Below, piece by piece: positions 34,749-46,600 of a stretch of 64,000 nucleotides of DNA (its first letter is position 1; every line of letters begins with the position of its first letter). Under the pieces are notes generated by a model. That model saw nothing but the letters and a program-made list of their open reading frames with translations, had not been told where the DNA came from and did not search any database. Both the position numbers and the translations under genes were made by a program. Origin of the DNA: Macrocybe gigantea (lineage: Eukaryota > Basidiomycota > Agaricomycetes > Agaricales > Callistosporiaceae). The stretch lies in NCBI GenBank assembly GCA_011319805.1, contig SJRY01000271.1, positions 175,446 to 239,445 of the forward strand, read 5' to 3'.

Positions 34749-36043
34749 CAATTTATATAGCGGTACTCGATGGCAGTCTGCTTGTAAATACACAATGGTA
34801 CCTACGATAAATATGACTAGTCTGAAAGAAACTGGACTGAAGGGATGTACATAGAGGGCACGTTCACCCTGCTGTCTCCTGCCCATGCGCACACCTTTTA
34901 GGCATTTTTTTTTTTTTTTTTTTTTTTAATTCAACAATTTATATAGCGGTGCACGGTGGCAGTCTGCTTGTAAATACACCAAGGTATCTACGATAAATAC
35001 GACTAGTCCGAGAAAAAACAGACTGAAGGGAGCTACCTGGAGGGCTACACTGCCCTGTTCTCTCGTGCCCGCGCTCAAACCATATGGCTCGAGCTCGCGC
35101 GTACTCACTCGCTCGAGCACCGTCCCCCAGCCCCAGAGGGCCGGTTGTGGTCAATTCCACGTAAAAGGTCCAAAAGGACCTATAACGATACTGTTGCAGA
35201 GTTTGCAGTTCGCATAATGCTTGGTCAGTGCTTCGGTCACTGACCCGACTGTTTCCAGATTGTCCGGGTTACCCCGGACGATCTCCACTACAGAACGGCA
35301 GTCACCCGCTGCCTGGATCCAGAATGAAAGCACCTGCAGCCTTATTAGATGTCAAGTACTTAATGAACCAGTGACGCACAAAGGCGTCGAACTGCGTTCA
35401 GTTGGCCTGTGCCAGTTATGGCACTGAGTCATGACGTGGACGGAGTCTTCAACCCCTCGTCCGCAAGAACATAAATCGCTATCGACAAAATTAAACCGTG
35501 CCCGATACGCATTGATCAGAGCATGGCCGCATGCGAGACGTGAACAGCGAGCATAAAGCTCGTTGTCTGTCACTAACTTCATGAAGCCCATTCTCTTCTG
35601 AGAGGGGCGTTCATAGGAATTTGGCTTTCCTGCTTCGTGAAAACGAAATGTGGCCATCGGTGGTATAGAGGGGACGAAGTCCCAGGGAACATCCAGGCTC
35701 CGGGCAAACTCGTGAGCCTCGACTTGTATTGCCCACTTCCATTTGGAAGGGACGTGCCAGAATTCAATCTGGCGCTGCTCGGACTCACACCTTTTAGGCA
35801 TGCGCTCGTGCTGGCTCACTCGCTTGGCCCATGTCCCCTAGCTCCTAGGAGCTAGACGTGGTCAATTCCATGTAAAGGGTCCCAAAGGGCCTATGATGAC
35901 AGGTGTTGCAGAGTCTGTGATACGCACTGAAGCTCGGTGTTCGCTTTCATTGAACACCATGTTGAATTAATGCTCTGGGTCCCCCAGCCCAAGGGCTGGC
36001 TGCGGTTACTTCCACGCAAAGGCCCTGCAAGGAGCCATAACCC
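34749..36043 (-). mobile_element. Family 2 LINE 3'UTR, split by a LINE
   Basis: The pieces 34749-34904 and 35786-36043 are the reverse complement of the family 2 3'UTR (GGTCCCCCAGCCCAAGGGCTG, AAAGGCCCTGCAAGGAGCC, GAGTGTTCAACACC-type blocks). The left end begins CAATTTATATAGCGG without a T run. On the right it stops at AACCC where the copia LTR begins. A younger LINE fragment interrupts it with a 15-bp duplication. Confidence 0.85.
34905..35785 (-). mobile_element. Family 1 LINE, short 5'-truncated copy with TSD
   Basis: Poly-T 34905-34927, 3'UTR, then the RNase H end and knuckle of ORF2 (CSCGRGVEDSVHVMTQC), ending in ESEQRQIEFWHV. The repeat CACACCTTTTAGGCA flanks it (34890-34904 and 35786-35800). 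A ~105-base internal deletion removes the segment before FRFHEAGKPNSYE. One more 1-bp loss near 35394 shifts the C-terminus. Confidence 0.93.
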
Positions 36044-36446
36044 TGTTAAAACTAGGCACAGGGAACACTCTGGACGAGCCTTAGAACCTAGAAGTCCTGA
36101 GTGAGAACACTAGTAATTGAGTTATGTACAAGTACTTGCCTAGAAGTCCTGAGTGAGAACACTGGGGACTTCAAGGCGCTCTGTGCTACCTATATATACG
36201 TGTAGAAGGCTGTGTGCGTAGCCTATGGCTGCGCATTGCTGCGGGCACAGCTGTAGGCTGTGCACTGCTGCAGACACAGCCATTTACTGCACATTACTGC
36301 ACGCACAGCTTGTGCTATGCATTGCTGCGGATGCAGCCACAGGCTGCGCATTGCTGCGCACACAGCCATAGGCTGTGTGCATTGCTAGGTGCATAGCCTG
36401 GGTCCTGTCCTATGCACAAGTCCGGACAGGAGGGGCATTTCTAACA
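36044..36446 (-). repeat. 3' LTR of the Ty1/copia element
   Basis: Ends TGTTAAAACTAGGC and GGGGCATTTCTAACA, 403 bases. On the minus strand a purine tract (GGTCAGGGGGAGG) sits directly before the LTR start TGTTAGAAATGCC, the expected polypurine tract for plus-strand priming. It is the longest copy of this LTR; the extra length is additional ~30-base palindromic units at about 36205-36400. Confidence 0.95.
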
Positions 36447-37392
36447 CCTCCCCCTGACCTGAACTGTCTAAACTATGTACCTACAAGTCCCATTTTCTGT
36501 CTACAGAATTCCACCTTTGGTACAGTAAGTGGTTTGGTTAACAAGTCTGCAACTTGTTCAGTTCCTGGAATAAACTCAGGCCATATCCTCTTCTGCTCCA
36601 CTGTATCCCTAAGCCAGAAGTATCGCAAATCCAGCTGTTTCATGCACCCATGATGCTCTGGATTCTTTGTAACACTCAGTGCAGACTGATTGTCAATCTT
36701 GAGTGGTGATGCTTGCAACACAGGGTATCCCATCTCCTGCATAATATTGCGCATCCATAAGATCTCCTTTCCAGCTTCTACTGCAGCAATATACTCTGCT
36801 TCAGTTGTAGAAAGCGTGATAAAAGGCTGCAGTTTGGATGACCATCCAATAGCTCCACCACCAAGGATTGTTACATATCCACCAGTAGAGCGTCCAGAGT
36901 CCGGGCAATCACCATGGAAAGCATCACAGAATGAGGTAAACATCTCTGGACCAAGATCTCCAGAGTATGTCAGCTTGAGATCCAAAGTCCCTTTGCAGTA
37001 TCTCAGCAAATGCTTGACTGCATTCCAATGCTGTGGACCAGGATTCGAGTTGAAGCATCCCAGACATGACACAGCAGCTGTATGTCTGGTCTAGTCATGG
37101 TGGCTAAGTACTGGAGTGATCCAACAGCACTGAGGTAGGGGATGTTCTTCATAAAGTCCGCTTCCTCTGGAGTCTGAGGTGCCATTGCCTTGGAAAGGTT
37201 AAGACCTGTCATCATAGGTGTCTTGACAGGCTTGCAATCCGCCATCCCATAGCGCTCCAGTGTGTTTAAGATGTACTGCTTCTGAGAAAGTGCAATAGTC
37301 TGCTTCTGCCTGTCCCTAATAATCTCCACACCCAATAAGAAAGTGCTTGGTTCCAAGTCTCTGATTTTGAAGTGCCTAGACAGCTCTGCAAC
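36447..37392 (-). pseudogene. Ty1/copia pol: RT end and RNase H
   Basis: Minus-strand blocks: VAELSRHFKIRDLEPSTF, LGVEIIRDR, SQKQYILNTLERYGM, the PVKTPMMTGLNLSKAM block, then RNase H with DAFHGDCPDSGRSTGGYV, STTEAEYIAAVEAGKE and DLLTKPL, ending GLVGT-stop 26 bases before the LTR. A frameshift near 37050 splits it. The break at 37392 is at the same residues (VVAELSRHF) that are continuous in the copia fragment at 56613-56962. This is the 3' half of the element whose gag and integrase lie at 41667-43302. Confidence 0.93.
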
Positions 37393-37393
37393 C

Positions 37394-38326
37394 GGGGGCT
37401 GGTTGGCATAGCGGTAAACGCAAGTCAGGTAGTCCTGTGGCTGTGGCAAGCCACGAAGCCGCGGGTTCTAGTCCTGGAGGTGGCATCTTCAGGTTTGCAT
37501 CCGGAAGTGTCCGGAGCTGGTTCTACGTGACGCGGGCAGGAAGTATCACGACCCTGTGACAGTTGTTCCCACGAGGGAGGTGACTTGGTCATGTGACTAA
37601 GCAGCTGGCATGTGATAAGCTGGGTTATGCGTCACACATGTGACTTACCCCACTATGTGGGTCAAGTGTCACATGACCCTAACTATGTGACTGGGTTTCC
37701 CTTGGCGTGGATGGCCTTGGGATGTAAGTGCCGGACAATGCCTTAATCTGGCAGACCACACGTGATCCCCGATCTTAAAAGGTAGGGGCCGAAAGGATAA
37801 GGACCATACCGGGAATTAGGCTATAACCACCCGATGGCGTTTGAGCCAACAGGGTACCCGGTCTAAGTGGGAGCCGTTGGCAATGATCACGAGATGGTTA
37901 GTCATGTGCAGTATGCCAAAGGCAGAAGCAGATCCAGACCTGTTCAGTAAGGGCTTCCCCTGTGGGAACCTGTCATGGGAGGACCATGGACCTTGCTGTG
38001 ATATCGGATGCCAGTCTGGGAGGCACGTGCAAGACAGAGACCTTGGACAGATGGGGATCCGCACCTAAGGGCATCAGCGAACCATCTGCTGGGGGACGGG
38101 AAGGCAGGCACGTGGGTAGCGCCCAGACACCGCTGGGCTGTAGCAAGGCTGGACAGTCTCCAGTCCTTGGCTCGAGAGACCTAACTCCTCTGTTGGTGGA
38201 CCCTGGACTAATACAACCAGGTAACTGCTTAAGTTGAAGCCAGAGTGCGAAGCTCCTGGGCTAAACAGTCTGATCATAGGACTGGGCCTGGGCTAGCAGC
38301 CTCCCCGCAAGGGGGGGGCTAAACTT
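37394..38326 (+). mobile_element. tRNA-headed non-coding element, copy 1 (complete)
   Basis: Begins GGGGCTGGTTGGC directly at the copia break and ends with the hairpin CTCCCCGCAAGGGGGG followed by GGCTAAACTT. Its head has a Pol III A box, TGGCATAGCGG (37404-37414), and a B box, GGTTCTAGTCC (37464-37474). The body has no long ORF. Copies 2 and 3 share the body or its core (GGGCATCAGCGAACCAT) and the CTAAACTT end. Directly after it a same-strand family 1 LINE begins in mid-ORF2. I read it as a long SINE-like element; a defective Pol II element is the alternative. Confidence 0.7.
37404..37474 (+). promoter_or_regulatory. tRNA-like Pol III promoter (A and B boxes)
   Basis: TGGCATAGCGG matches the A-box consensus TRGCNNAGYGG at every position. 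GGTTCTAGTCC differs from GGTTCGANTCC at one base. Starts are 60 bases apart, as in tRNAs with a long variable arm. Both lie within 80 bases of the element's 5' end. The cloverleaf is not complete, so this is not a working tRNA gene. Confidence 0.7.
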
Positions 38327-38327
38327 C

Positions 38328-39995
38328 GTGCGTCGAACCTATCGGCGCGTTTATTAAAAGACTGAAAGTTGGCTCGTCTGCCCGCTTAGCTAACTCCAAT
38401 CTGAGGCATGCCCTCAGATCCATTAGTACGCCCACCTCAGTTGGGGGTAACCCATCTAAAGTGAGAAATCTCGCTTCTTTGTCAGACAGACAGTGTGCTG
38501 CGCTTAAGTCCCCACTCAAGGATTGGTGGATCTGAAACCACCACTCTTTCTAACCATGGATTATTTTGCTGATGCAAATAACCCAGGCAGGCGGCTTGTC
38601 ATGAGTTTGGCAGTCGCTTTGAGATCCATAAGTTACTTGGCCGAGACGAGGACTCGGTCAAGGCTTACCGCGCATCGCTGGATCAAACACTTTCCCAGTG
38701 TTCGATCCAGCATGATTGCTCTTATGTGAGTAGTGATGGCTCCGTGCCTGCGAAAGCAGAAGTGCCACTTAAGCAGTCTGTGTCAGCTTCGCGTGTTTAT
38801 CGTGAGGGCAGGCTGGTCTCCGAGATTCATCAGCCAGTTGGTAAATCAACGAGCGATGATGCTGAGCTCATTGGGTTGCGAATGGCAATCCAAAAGGCTA
38901 TCGCACAAGATGGAGTTAATTCTGTTGTGTGCTTTTTAGATTCGATGAATGCAATTAATCGCATCATCGATTGCAACCCCCACTCTGTGCAGTCGCACTC
39001 TATTGCACTTTGTGCATCACTTAAAGCTTGGCTCTCTGAGTCCGAGCAGCGCCGGATTGAATTCTGGCACATCCCCTCCAAATGGAAGTGGGCAATACAA
39101 GTCGAGGCTCACGAGTTTGCCCGGAGCCTGGATGTTCCCCTGGGACTTCGTCCCCTCTATACCACCGATGGCCTTCGAAAGGAGGCTGACGATGATATGC
39201 ATAGCACTTGGTTCCAGAATTCTGGGAACAAGAAATACATTGGTGCTTCCACATTTCGTTTTCACGAAGCAGGAAAGCCAAATTCCTATGAACGCCCCTC
39301 TCAGAAGAGAATGGGCTTCATGAAGTTAGTGACAGACAACGAGCTTTATGCTCGCTGTTCACGTCTCGCATGTGGCCATGCTCCGATCAATGCGTATCGG
39401 GCACAGTTTAATTTTGTCGATAGCGATTTATGCTCTTGTGGACGAGGGGCTGAGGACTCCGTCCACGTCATGACTCAGTGCCGTAACTGGCACAGGCCAA
39501 CTGAACGCCAGTTCGACACCTTTGTGCGTCACTGGTTCATTAAGTACCTGACATCTAATAAGGCTGCAGGTGCTTTTATCCCGGATCCAGGCGGCGGGTG
39601 ACTGCCGCTCTATAGCGGAGATTGCCCGGGGCAACCTGGGCAATCTTAAAGCAGTAGGACCAGCGACCGAAGCGCTGATCGAGCACTATGCGAACCACAA
39701 ACTTCGCGACAGCATCCGTTATAGGTCCTTTTGGACCTTTTATGTGGAATTGACCACAACCGGCCCTCTGGGGCTGGGGGACGGTGCTCGAGCGAGTGAG
39801 TACGCGCGAGCTCGAGCCATATGGTTCGAGCGCAGGCACGAGAGAGCAGGGCAGTGTAGCCCTCCATGTAGCTCCCTTCAGTCTGTTTTATCTCGGACTA
39901 GTCGTATTTATCGTAGATAACTGGGTGTATTTACAAGCGGACTGCCACCGTGCACCGCTATATAAATTGTTGATATAAAAAAAAAAAAAAAAAAA
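38328..39995 (+). mobile_element. Family 1 LINE piece joined to the tRNA-headed element
   Basis: Starts TGCGTCGAACCTATCGG in the late RT/thumb part of ORF2 and runs through RNase H, the knuckle, stop (39601), 3'UTR and poly-A (39977-39995). The frame 38726-39601 is open for 291 codons with SSDGS, DDAELIGL, CFLDSMNAI and CSCGRGAEDSVHVMTQC. Small deletions near 38524 and 38600 break the frame upstream. There is no target-site duplication around the LINE alone. Confidence 0.92.
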
Positions 39996-41666
39996 CTCCC
40001 GGCGAAGAGAGAGCGGCCTTGAATCGGCAACGCCAATTCCTGACCATAACTGTACAATTGTCCAGAGCCTTTACGTTCTGGCCAGTTGACGTGTCTTCGA
40101 TGTTGAACCAGACGGTTGCAGTATCGGAATTCTTGGAGTTGCGCATGACACGCGGTACCCCAACAAGAGTAATGAGATCCGAGAAGGAAGAGTCTTGGAG
40201 AATCTTGTAAGCCTGCCGGGCAGTGATAATGCTACCATCGGCATTGAAATAGGGAACGTCGAGCAGTTTCAAATAAGAAACGCTCGTCGGGATTGCGAGC
40301 TCGACAGTAGATCCTGCCGGAGCACAGCGGAGAGCGGCCTCACGCAAAATGCTGAGGTCTTCGGAGAAGCCACCCTCGTCATCAAGCAAGAGAACGAGGA
40401 GGCGGAATGATCCTGGATAGATTCGCATTGAATCCAGGACTTACCAGTGGTCAACGCCCTATTAAGGGCATTAAGGAGAGCTCCGGCGGCAACAGAGTCG
40501 TTGTCAGCCGGAAAAGAGTAACTGACCCGGACGTTACGACAGGACGGTCCGTGAGAAGTGGACTTTGCCTTCTTCTTAGGTGGTCCAGACGGCTCCCCGG
40601 TTGCTTCCTTTTGCAAGGAGACAATCTTCTCTGTGGGAGGTGTGGGAATGTCTTTGCCAGGGCTACAATAGCCTCGGCAGGAGTGTTGGCCGTTGGGCCA
40701 GGGCTTGCGCATAGGAGCGCTTACCAAGATGGGCGAGTAGCCCTATTGACCGGAGGAGGCGGTCCACGTCCAGGAGTCCGGGAACGAGATCGCGCGCGAG
40801 GGGGTGGGGGAGGGTGTTTGGGTTCCGAGCCGGTCTCAGAGGCGGGGCGCCCTGGTTCGAACGTGAGTCCTCCGGTCGCACTGTACCAGAGGGGGAGTGA
40901 TGAGTGGCGGGATCGGCAAAGCGAGTTGATTTCCTGCGCGAGGGAAGGTGCGCATTTACAATACTCTGCAAGCGCGCTCCGAGTTCATGCTGAGGTCCCT
41001 GAAGAGTAGGGACGGAGAACATGTTAACATCACCAGCAGTAGCGACCAAGGCCGCAATACCCTCAGCGATGGCATACTGGTAGCCCGCCGGGATGGAGAC
41101 AGATGCTTTGCCGACCTTGAGGATCCAATCCTTAAGGGCGGCGAGGGATTCGGTGGCGGCCTTCACTTCACCATGAAGGAACCGATGCCCTTCAGGAAAG
41201 ATCGCAATACCGATAGAATTGTCATTATAAGCTGCCTCCGTGGACAGCATCGACGGAGATGGAGGAACGGGGGGTTCGGTAGACCCAGTCCGATTCGAGG
41301 GACCAGCGTCGTCGGTATCCATTAAACCGTCGCCGCCTTGGAAAAGAAGGCTCCTGTCCCCGAGGGGGAAGGAGCAGGGGGTCAAGAGGGGCCTGAGGGG
41401 GTCCGCCCAGGGTGCGGATTTAGCGGTGGAGGCCCACCGCCGCCAACAATGTTGAGCGGATCGTCGCTCATTGAAAAACTCTAATAAATCGGTGGATTTT
41501 CAGCCGATTTTCGCGATTTTAAGAACGGGGAGTGCTCAAGGATGTGGGTATCCGGATCTACAACCTGATCAAAGATCGTCCCAAGTGTTGTCGCCATAGA
41601 ACGAGGAGTGCGATTTGTGAGAGTTGTTTACAGTTGTTTACAAGTGGGGGTTGTGGAAAGAGAAGC
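39996..41666 (-). mobile_element. Family 1 LINE 5' half (5'UTR and ORF1)
   Basis: 5' end GTGGAAAGAGAAGC at 41666, leader, ORF1 ATG at 41471, and ORF1 as far as RFKAALSSPG just before the first zinc knuckle, where the poly-A of the plus-strand LINE abuts it (39996). Frames break near 41360, 40790, 40640 and 40360. The 5' end lies inside copia integrase (after DDKG), so this LINE inserted into the copia element. Confidence 0.9.
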
Positions 41667-43302
41667 CCCCTTGTCATCCTGTAAAGCTTTGATCTTTAAG
41701 CCAAGTTGGTTTTCAGCATAGGCCTTAAACTGTCTAAAGGCATCAAATGCATCACTCTTCTGTTTAAGGGGTATCACCACTCTGAATCTGGTACAATCAT
41801 CAATGAAAGTAATCCAATACTTGAATCCAGAGTGGGATTTAACAGAAAGAGGGCCATAAAGATCAGAATGGACGAGTTCTAGAGGTTGAGAAGCATGACT
41901 GTCTGAGGAAGGGAATGGGTTTGAAGACATTTTGCCTGCAAGACATGGTTCACAGATGGGGTCTGGCTTGTCCGAGGTTTTGAGATCCAATCCAGTTACC
42001 AAGTTATCCTTGGCCATCAGTTTGACAGTGTCATAACTGAAATGAGCCAATCTCCTATGCCATAAGCTAAGGTCCAAAGGAAGTGTGCTAGCCAGGTTTG
42101 CAAACTCCGAAATTGCCTCTGTTACACCATCCAACTGAGCAGTATTGTTGGAAGTGATGTGAGCAGAGAAGAGTGTCCTGTTAAGTGGTTTGGAATGAAA
42201 GTCTATGCAGGAATCATCAATGACAATCCTGAAAGCTTTGTATTTGGAGAGATATAGACAGGACAATAGATTGTTTCGGAGTTCTGGCACATGCAAAACC
42301 CTGGTAAACTCTACAGATTGGGCTGGTTTGCCTCTAATGACTGGATTGAAAATCACAATCCCAACTCCAGCTGAATAAATAATAGAACTATCTGCCAACT
42401 TGATTGGAATCTTGAGAGGGGTATAGTTTCTGACCCAGTGTTTATGAGGGGTCATATGAGAAGTGGCCCCTGTGTCTGCAATCCAATCAAAGTCAGCATC
42501 CAGTTGGAGTGGATGAGAGAGTTTGGCACTTGCATTGCCTGCAAATTCGGTTACTTCAGACTCTATAGCCTTGTTGGCTTGCTCCTGCCCTTTAGTCTTT
42601 TGCCTAGCCACCTTTTGAGCCTCCTTGTAAAGTTGGCAATTCCTCCAGAAGTGATCCAGACCACAGAATCCGCATGTTTTGTCCTTTTTTCTGTGATGTA
42701 TTGGAGTTTGAGTTCTTCTGTTTAGATGAATTGGAGGAATGGAAGGAAGTGGTAGCCTTTAAGGCAGATTCTGCAGCATCAGCAGATCTTCTAGTCCTTT
42801 GAATCTCTTCAGTGACAAAGGCTTGTTTGATAGTGTCTTTGTCAAGCTTGTCATGAAGAAGAAGGGAGGAGACAAAAGAGTTGTACTCCTCAGGAAGAGC
42901 TCTGATCAAGGCCATGGAAGCAAGTTCACTATTCAGGCTAGATAGAGTGAAGTCTGCTGGGCGAAGATTTTGGATTTTGACCAGACAGTCCTCAACTCTG
43001 TTCATAAGAAATTGCAGAGTTTCGTCCTCCTTCTTTCTGATAGAGAAGAGATCATCATAGGCATTGAACCTGGAGCCAGGCTTCTTTTGAAGATGGACCT
43101 TTTCCAAAGCAGCCCACATCTTCACAGGATCATCTTTAATCCCATGGAAATGAATTCTTTGTTCCTGCTCCACCATAAGGTAGAGCTGGCCAGCTGCTTT
43201 GTCTGACTTTAGGTCCCATGCTTCAGCAGAAGTGGAGTCTACTGGTCTTGGATTTGAACAAGAGACAATCCTCCAAAGGCCACAGGCTCTGAGCCAAGCC
43301 TG
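41667..43302 (-). pseudogene. Ty1/copia gag, protease and integrase
   Basis: Minus-strand order: UBN2-type gag (QEQRIHFHGIKDDPVKMW, IQNLRPADFTL, RALPEEYNSFVSSLL), zinc knuckle CGFCGLDHFWRNC (~42640-42675), protease site WIADTGATSH (~42470), pre-integrase HHCC finger (LWHRRLAHF, CEPCLAGK) and integrase core (HSDLYGPL, ITFIDDCTRF) ending at QDDKG. A 1-bp insertion in an A run near 42690 separates gag from pol. The RT part is at 36447-37392. The 5' gag end and 5' LTR are missing; the poly-T of the full-length LINE lies there. Confidence 0.93.
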
Positions 43303-43697
43303 TTTTTTTTTTTTTTTTTTTTTAAATCAACAATTTATATAGCAGTGCACGGTGGCAGTCCGCTTGTAAATACACCCAGGTATCTATGATAAATACGACT
43401 AGTCCGAGATAAAACAGACTGAAGGGAGCTACATGGAGGGCTACACTGCCCTGCTCTCTCGTGCCCACGCTCGAACCATATGGCTCGAGCTCGCGCATAC
43501 TCACTCGCTCGAGCACCGTCCCCCAGCCCCAGAGGGTCGGTTGTGGTCAATTCCACGTAAAAGGTCCAAGAGGACCTATAATGATACTGTTGCAGAGTTT
43601 GTAGTTCGCATACTGCTTGGTCAGTGCTTCGGTCACTGACCTGACTGTTTCCAGATTGTCCAGGTCACCCCGGACGATCTCCGCTACAGAACGGCAG

Positions 43698-46600
43698 TCA
43701 CCCGCCGCCTGGATCCGGAATAAAAGCACCTGCAGCCTTATTAGATGTCAGGTACTTAATGAACCAGTGACGCACAAAGGCGTCAAACTGGCATTCGGTT
43801 GGCCTGTGCCAGTTATGGCACTGAGTCATGACGTGGACGGAGTCTTCAACCCCTCGTCCGCAAGAACATAAATCGCTATCGACAAAATTAAACCGTGCCC
43901 GATACACATTGATCGGAGCATGGCCGCATGCGAGACGTGAACAGTGAGCATAAAGCTCGTTCTCTGTCACTAACTTCATGAAGCCCGTTCTCTTCCGAGA
44001 GGGGCATTCATAGGAATTTGGCTTTCCTGCTTCGTGAAAACGAAATGTGGAAGCACCAATGTATTTCTTGTTCCCAGAATTCTGGAACCAAGTGCTATGC
44101 ATATCATCATCAGCCTCCTTTCGAAGGCCATCGGTGGTATAGAGGGGACGACGTCCAGGGGAACATCCAGGCTCCAGGCAAACTCGTGGGCCTCGACTTG
44201 TATTGCCCACTTCCATTTGGAAGGGACGTGCCAGAATTCAATCCGGTGCTGCTCAGTTTCTGAGAGCCAAGCTTTCAATGATCTGCACAGTGCAATAGAA
44301 TGCGACTGCACAGAGTGAGGATTACAATCGATGATGCGATTGATTGCATTCATCGAGTCCAAAAAACACATGACAGAATTAACTCCATCTTGTGTGATAG
44401 CCTTTTGGATCGCCATTCACAATCCAATAAGCTCAGCATCATCGCTCGTTGATTTACCAACTGGCTGACGAATCTCGGAGACTAGCCTGCCCTCGTGATA
44501 AACATGCGAAGCTGACACAGACTGCTTAAGTGGCACTTCCGCTTTCACAGGCATGGAGCCATCACTACTCACATAAGAGCAATCATGCTGGATCGAACAC
44601 TGATCAAGTGTCTGATCCAGCGATACACAATAAGCTTTCACCGAGTCCTCATCTTGGCCAAGTAGCTTATGGATCTCAAAGCGACTGCCAAACTCGTCGA
44701 CAAGCCGCCTGCCTGGGTTATTTGCATCAGCAAAATAATCCGTGGTTAAAAAGAGTGGTGGTTCAAATCCACCAGATCCTTGAGAGGGGACTTAAGCGCA
44801 GCACGCTGTCTGTCTGACAAAGAAGCGAGATTTCTCACTGTAGATGGGTTGCCCCCGGCTAAGGCAGGCGTACTGATTAATCTGAGAGCATGTCTTAGAT
44901 TGGAATTGGCGAGGCGGGCAGAGGACCCGACTTTCAACCTTTTGATGAACCCGCCGATAGGTTCGACACAGGCCATCGTCTCAGCCGCACCCTCGGAGTG
45001 GTGCGAAACTGTCCATTGATCCAAATGCAAGCTTTACGCTGCATCTGGCGTAATTGTTTCAACAGTGCGACGTTATGCATGCCGTTGAAGTTCCATAATA
45101 AACAGCCATATGTTGCGATCAGACGCGCGCTGACAGGTAGAGGATGCGCTTCTGTTGAGGGGATAAGCCTCGGACAGAGTTGCCTAACATCTGAAAGGCT
45201 CTGGCCATAGTCAGGGCCTTTGTGGCATAGAAACGAACGTGCTCCTTAAACGAGAGGCGCGCGTCCAAGAAGAAGCCAAGGTATCGCCAGACATCCTTGG
45301 GTCGAAGAGGGGTGTTGCCCGTGAACGGAGCAAATCCCAAGTCAATAGACGGACGAGGGTCCACACTATTGTGCGAAAAATGCTGTAGTTCAGTTTTGTT
45401 GTGTTCTACAACAAGGCCGAAGTCAGTGAAGAGGTTATGTATAGATGCATAAGCCCTCTGCAGTTTCGGGACATTGTCCGCTGTGGATTTGGACTGAGCA
45501 ATAATCAGTCCATCATCGACGAATGACATGATAACTGGCATGTCACCAGCTTTCTGATATAATTTCAGCACCGGCGCTAAGTAAAGCGCTGACAATACTG
45601 GAGAGAGAGCAGAGCCTTGACCAACCCCAATGTCGGCGTCAAACTCTGGAGAAGTAGCGCTGCGCCAGGCATAGGAAGTCTTATGCCCAATGAGGTACGA
45701 TTCGAAGAACCTTGACACTTGTCGTGCAAAGCCTCCGTATTGAAGAATCTTCACTAACATACGGTGGTTGAGTGAAGGGAAATATTGAGCAACATCAAAG
45801 GCGATGACACTCATTTTGAAGCCCCTAGACCATCCTTGGTGGATAATGTGGGTAAGGAAGACTCCGGCATCCTCAGTTGAATTCTGACGGATGCCGCTGA
45901 ACTGTTTCGGATCGAATACAGCAAACTTGGTCGCTTCGTACTGCATACGTCATGCCAGCATCTTCTCGACAAGCTTGCTGAGGGTATTCAAAAGCACAAT
46001 CGGACGAAAGGCTTTTGGGGTATCATATGCAGGTTTGCCAGGCTTCGGAATGATAACCGACAAGCTCTGCTTGAAGTAAGAGGGCCAATGCCCCAGGTCT
46101 AAACATGCATTTGAAATGTTTAAGATAAATGCAGCTATGTGAGGGAATTTCACAAGCTGTTTGACATGGCTCCAAGACAGATGATCTGGTCCGGAGCCGA
46201 TGTATTGCTACAGGGCTCCAAGGACTCTCGGAGCTCTGTAGCAGAGAACGGGACCCAATCCCGCTCTGGATGCGCTTCAAGGTCATTGAGGCGGTCCAAG
46301 TTAACTGCACGGTCAGATGCAGCGTTATAAGACTTATCAAGTGCACTCCAAAGTGCTTTGATAGAGTTGCAAGGCTGTCCCTGGAAAGAGATAGCTTCGT
46401 AATCAGGTAGAGGTCTCTGTTTCGTCCATGCAGCTAAATCCCATGGACGACGAGACTTTTCTGCAACTTCCTTGATCCGTTGATCAAAGAAGGCACGTTT
46501 AGCATCTTTGACAGCTCGCCGCCAGATGCGATGATCTCTTTCAGACCGGGTTTGTCGGAAAGTATCAAGAGTCTCAGAGCAGTGCTTGTTCCACCAACCC

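Noticed and set aside
36205..36400. CRISPR-like repeat array
   Set aside because: The repeats are imperfect, adjacent palindromes without unique spacers, inside an LTR of a eukaryotic element.
37404..37480. A functional tRNA gene
   Set aside because: A and B boxes fit, but I cannot pair an acceptor stem or a normal anticodon arm, and the sequence continues into a repeated 0.9-kb body.
37394..38326. The tRNA-headed element as a Helitron (hairpin then CTAA)
   Set aside because: Helitrons end in a hairpin plus CTRR and then host sequence. Here ACTT after CTAA is shared by all three copies, and the 5' ends do not begin with TC, so the element does not end at CTAA.
40407..41009. 200-codon plus-strand ORF, and similar long antisense ORFs (20430-20894, 48881-49411, 26507-27040)
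   Set aside because: They lie exactly antisense to LINE ORF1, recur in every copy as a by-product of its codon usage, and show no domain.
42680..42700. Programmed frameshift between copia gag and pol
   Set aside because: The shift lies in a run of six A. Removing one A gives a continuous KKDKTCGFC frame, so a one-base insertion is simpler.
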